From Candidatus Peregrinibacteria bacterium RIFCSPLOWO2_01_FULL_48_20 (GTDB taxonomy: Bacteria > Patescibacteriota > Gracilibacteria > UBA1369 > 2-02-FULL-48-14), in assembly GCA_001787475.1 (NCBI GenBank), contig MFXB01000069.1, forward strand, positions 1-6,289: a DNA stretch of 6,289 nt. Reading direction: 5' to 3'. Below, piece by piece: positions 5,304 to 6,289 of the stretch. The translations under genes were made by a program, and so were the position numbers. The notes under the pieces were generated by a model, which was not told the DNA's origin, did no database searches, and saw only the letters and a program-made list of their open reading frames with translations. Every line of letters begins with the position of its first letter. Position 1 is the stretch's first letter.

Positions 5304-6289
5304 GGTAGAAGCGAAGGCCCAGGGCAACTCCTTCCGCACGATTGATGGATTCGTTCGCGCCGGAAGTGCCATCGGAATAGCCTTCAAAGACTCGAATGGT
5401 TCCGTTTTCGGGATCTTCCACCCAAGTGTTGTAACCGATCAAAATGGCATAAGTGCCAAAGTAGCTCGTATCGATGTCTGAGAAAGGAATATCGTCGTCG
5501 TCCCAGCCGTATAAAGTTTCTCCGGACATTCGGGCCATCATGACCATGAATTCTCCGCGCGTGATGCTGTCGTTCGGTCGGAAGGTGGTGCTGTCGCGCG
5601 TGCGAACCACGTCAAGATCTTGAGCAATCACAACGTATTCATAGAACCAATCGCTGGAATTCACATCGGAAAAGCCTTCGCTAAGGTTGTCCGCGTCATC
5701 CGTCGTGTAAGCGCCCAACAAAAGCAAAACTTTCAAGGCTTCGGCTCGCGTCATGTTTCCGCTCGGGACAAAGCTGTCGTCATTGCGGCCTTGCACAATT
5801 TCGGCGGCGTACATGCGGCAAACGTTGTTTCCGTACCAGTCGTCTTCATAGACGTCACTAAAAGGTTCGCTGCAAGAGTATTCTTTGGAAGTAAGAATGG
5901 TGTTGGTTACACTGATTTCAATGTCTTCTTCCGCTTCCGCTTCCTCGTCCTCATCCTCATCGCCGGAAGTGGAGGAGGTGCTTGATGTCCAGTCGTCGCC
6001 GGAATCGCTTGTTGAGTCGTCGGATTCTTCACTTGTGCTGTCTTCATAGACGATTTCCTCATCTGTTGTTTCTTCGGTTGTTTCTTCTTCCGTCGCATCT
6101 GCCGCATCTTCTGCGTCTTCCAAAGTCAATTGGTCGTTGCAGCCTTGTTCGTTTTCAATGGTGGCGGTAATGGTGCGATCGGCTTCGTCGTCGACGGCTG
6201 GGGTATAAGTGAAGTTTTCCGAGAGGGCGGATTCCTCTGAGGTTTCGTAAAGGGCTACTGTCAGTGAGCTGCCGCTTGCGCCATTGGAG
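5284..6289 (-). CDS. SLH-domain surface protein, C-terminal part (5' end outside window)
   Basis: The frame is open to the right edge, giving at least 334 residues; a TTG at 6129 is only an internal Leu codon. Fragment residues ~1-57 look like the end of an extracellular beta domain (TITATIENEQGC, Cys50) similar to the end of that domain in the large surface protein. Residues ~58-135 are a low-complexity Glu/Thr/Ser/Asp linker ending in DEDEDEEAEAEED. Three SLH domains follow at ~142-192, 206-255 and 269-331, with MTRAE, ITRGE and INRAE motifs. Cys139 and Cys157 bracket the start of SLH1, as in the large protein. SLH3 has the same acidic insertion as its paralogue but reads GYSDGTSGANES, lacking the usual Phe-x-Pro. 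The likely role is wall-polysaccharide binding of an exported protein. An N-terminal anchor and coiled coil like those of its neighbours would be expected outside the window. It ends with TAG, 38 bases before the next gene, with no terminator visible. Confidence 0.92.
   Translation of the reverse strand, partial: SNGASGSSLTVALYETSEESALSENFTYTPAVDDEADRTITATIENEQGCNDQLTLEDAEDAADATEEETTEETTDEEIVYEDSTSEESDDSTSDSGDDWTSSTSSTSGDEDEDEEAEAEEDIEISVTNTILTSKEYSCSEPFSDVYEDDWYGNNVCRMYAAEIVQGRNDDSFVPSGNMTRAEALKVLLLLGAYTTDDADNLSEGFSDVNSSDWFYEYVVIAQDLDVVRTRDSTTFRPNDSITRGEFMVMMARMSGETLYGWDDDDIPFSDIDTSYFGTYAILIGYNTWVEDPENGTIRVFEGYSDGTSGANESINRAEGVALGLRFYLAWYAD

Noticed and set aside
6127..6129. TTG as the start of the right-hand SLH gene
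   Set aside because: The frame is open through the window edge and the 53 codons before it continue a beta domain similar to the paralogue, so the codon is internal.
74..6289. Alternative genetic code with TGA as glycine (Gracilibacteria/Absconditabacteria type)
   Set aside because: No in-frame TGA interrupts any gene, conserved PyrG glycines are GGN, and the four visible stops are TAA or TAG; the standard code suffices.

Overview
The window is a compact stretch of a bacterial chromosome in which every gene is on the minus strand. Read in transcription order (right to left) it holds the 3' part of a surface-layer-homology (SLH) protein gene, a small gene for a membrane-anchored coiled-coil protein, a large gene for a membrane-anchored coiled-coil / thrombospondin-type-3 / SLH protein, pyrG (CTP synthase), and the first 35 codons of a PilC/GspF-type inner-membrane protein gene. 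No gap between genes exceeds about 70 bases, and I see no RNA gene, CRISPR array or mobile element.

The organism cannot be named from this sequence. Several traits together suggest an uncultivated lineage such as the candidate phyla radiation (Patescibacteria, for example Peregrinibacteria-like), though this is inference only. They are very acidic, Ala/Asp/Glu-rich cell-surface proteins, degenerate calcium-type DxDxDG repeats next to SLH domains, a type IV pilus-type gene beside pyrG, and no recognisable Shine-Dalgarno sequence at any of the four starts. The standard genetic code fits: all frames are intact, the visible stops are TAA or TAG, and conserved glycines of CTP synthase use GGN codons.

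Region 1806-6289 is a tandem family of surface proteins. The middle gene (4322-5245) and the large gene (1806-4295) begin with nearly the same N-terminal membrane anchor, followed by an Ala/Glu-rich helical region that carries four cysteines. The large gene continues into a beta-type domain with a probable disulfide, six acidic DxDxDG repeats, a Glu/Val linker made of 15-bp DNA repeats, and three SLH domains. The right-hand partial gene (5284-6289) has the end of the same kind of beta domain, a Ser/Thr/Asp/Glu linker instead of the DxDxDG repeats, and three matching SLH domains. The middle gene stops exactly where the large gene enters its beta domain. The inferred architecture is a tether: the N-terminus sits in the cytoplasmic membrane, a helical and calcium-stiffened rod crosses the wall space, and the SLH end binds wall polysaccharide.

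A strong hairpin terminator at 1754-1788 closes the surface-protein unit. A promoter-like pair (TTGCCG, 17 bp, TATACT) begins inside that hairpin's loop and would start transcription at the A of the pyrG ATG, so pyrG is predicted to be transcribed separately as a leaderless message. pyrG then overlaps the start of the PilC/GspF-type gene by 32 bases.
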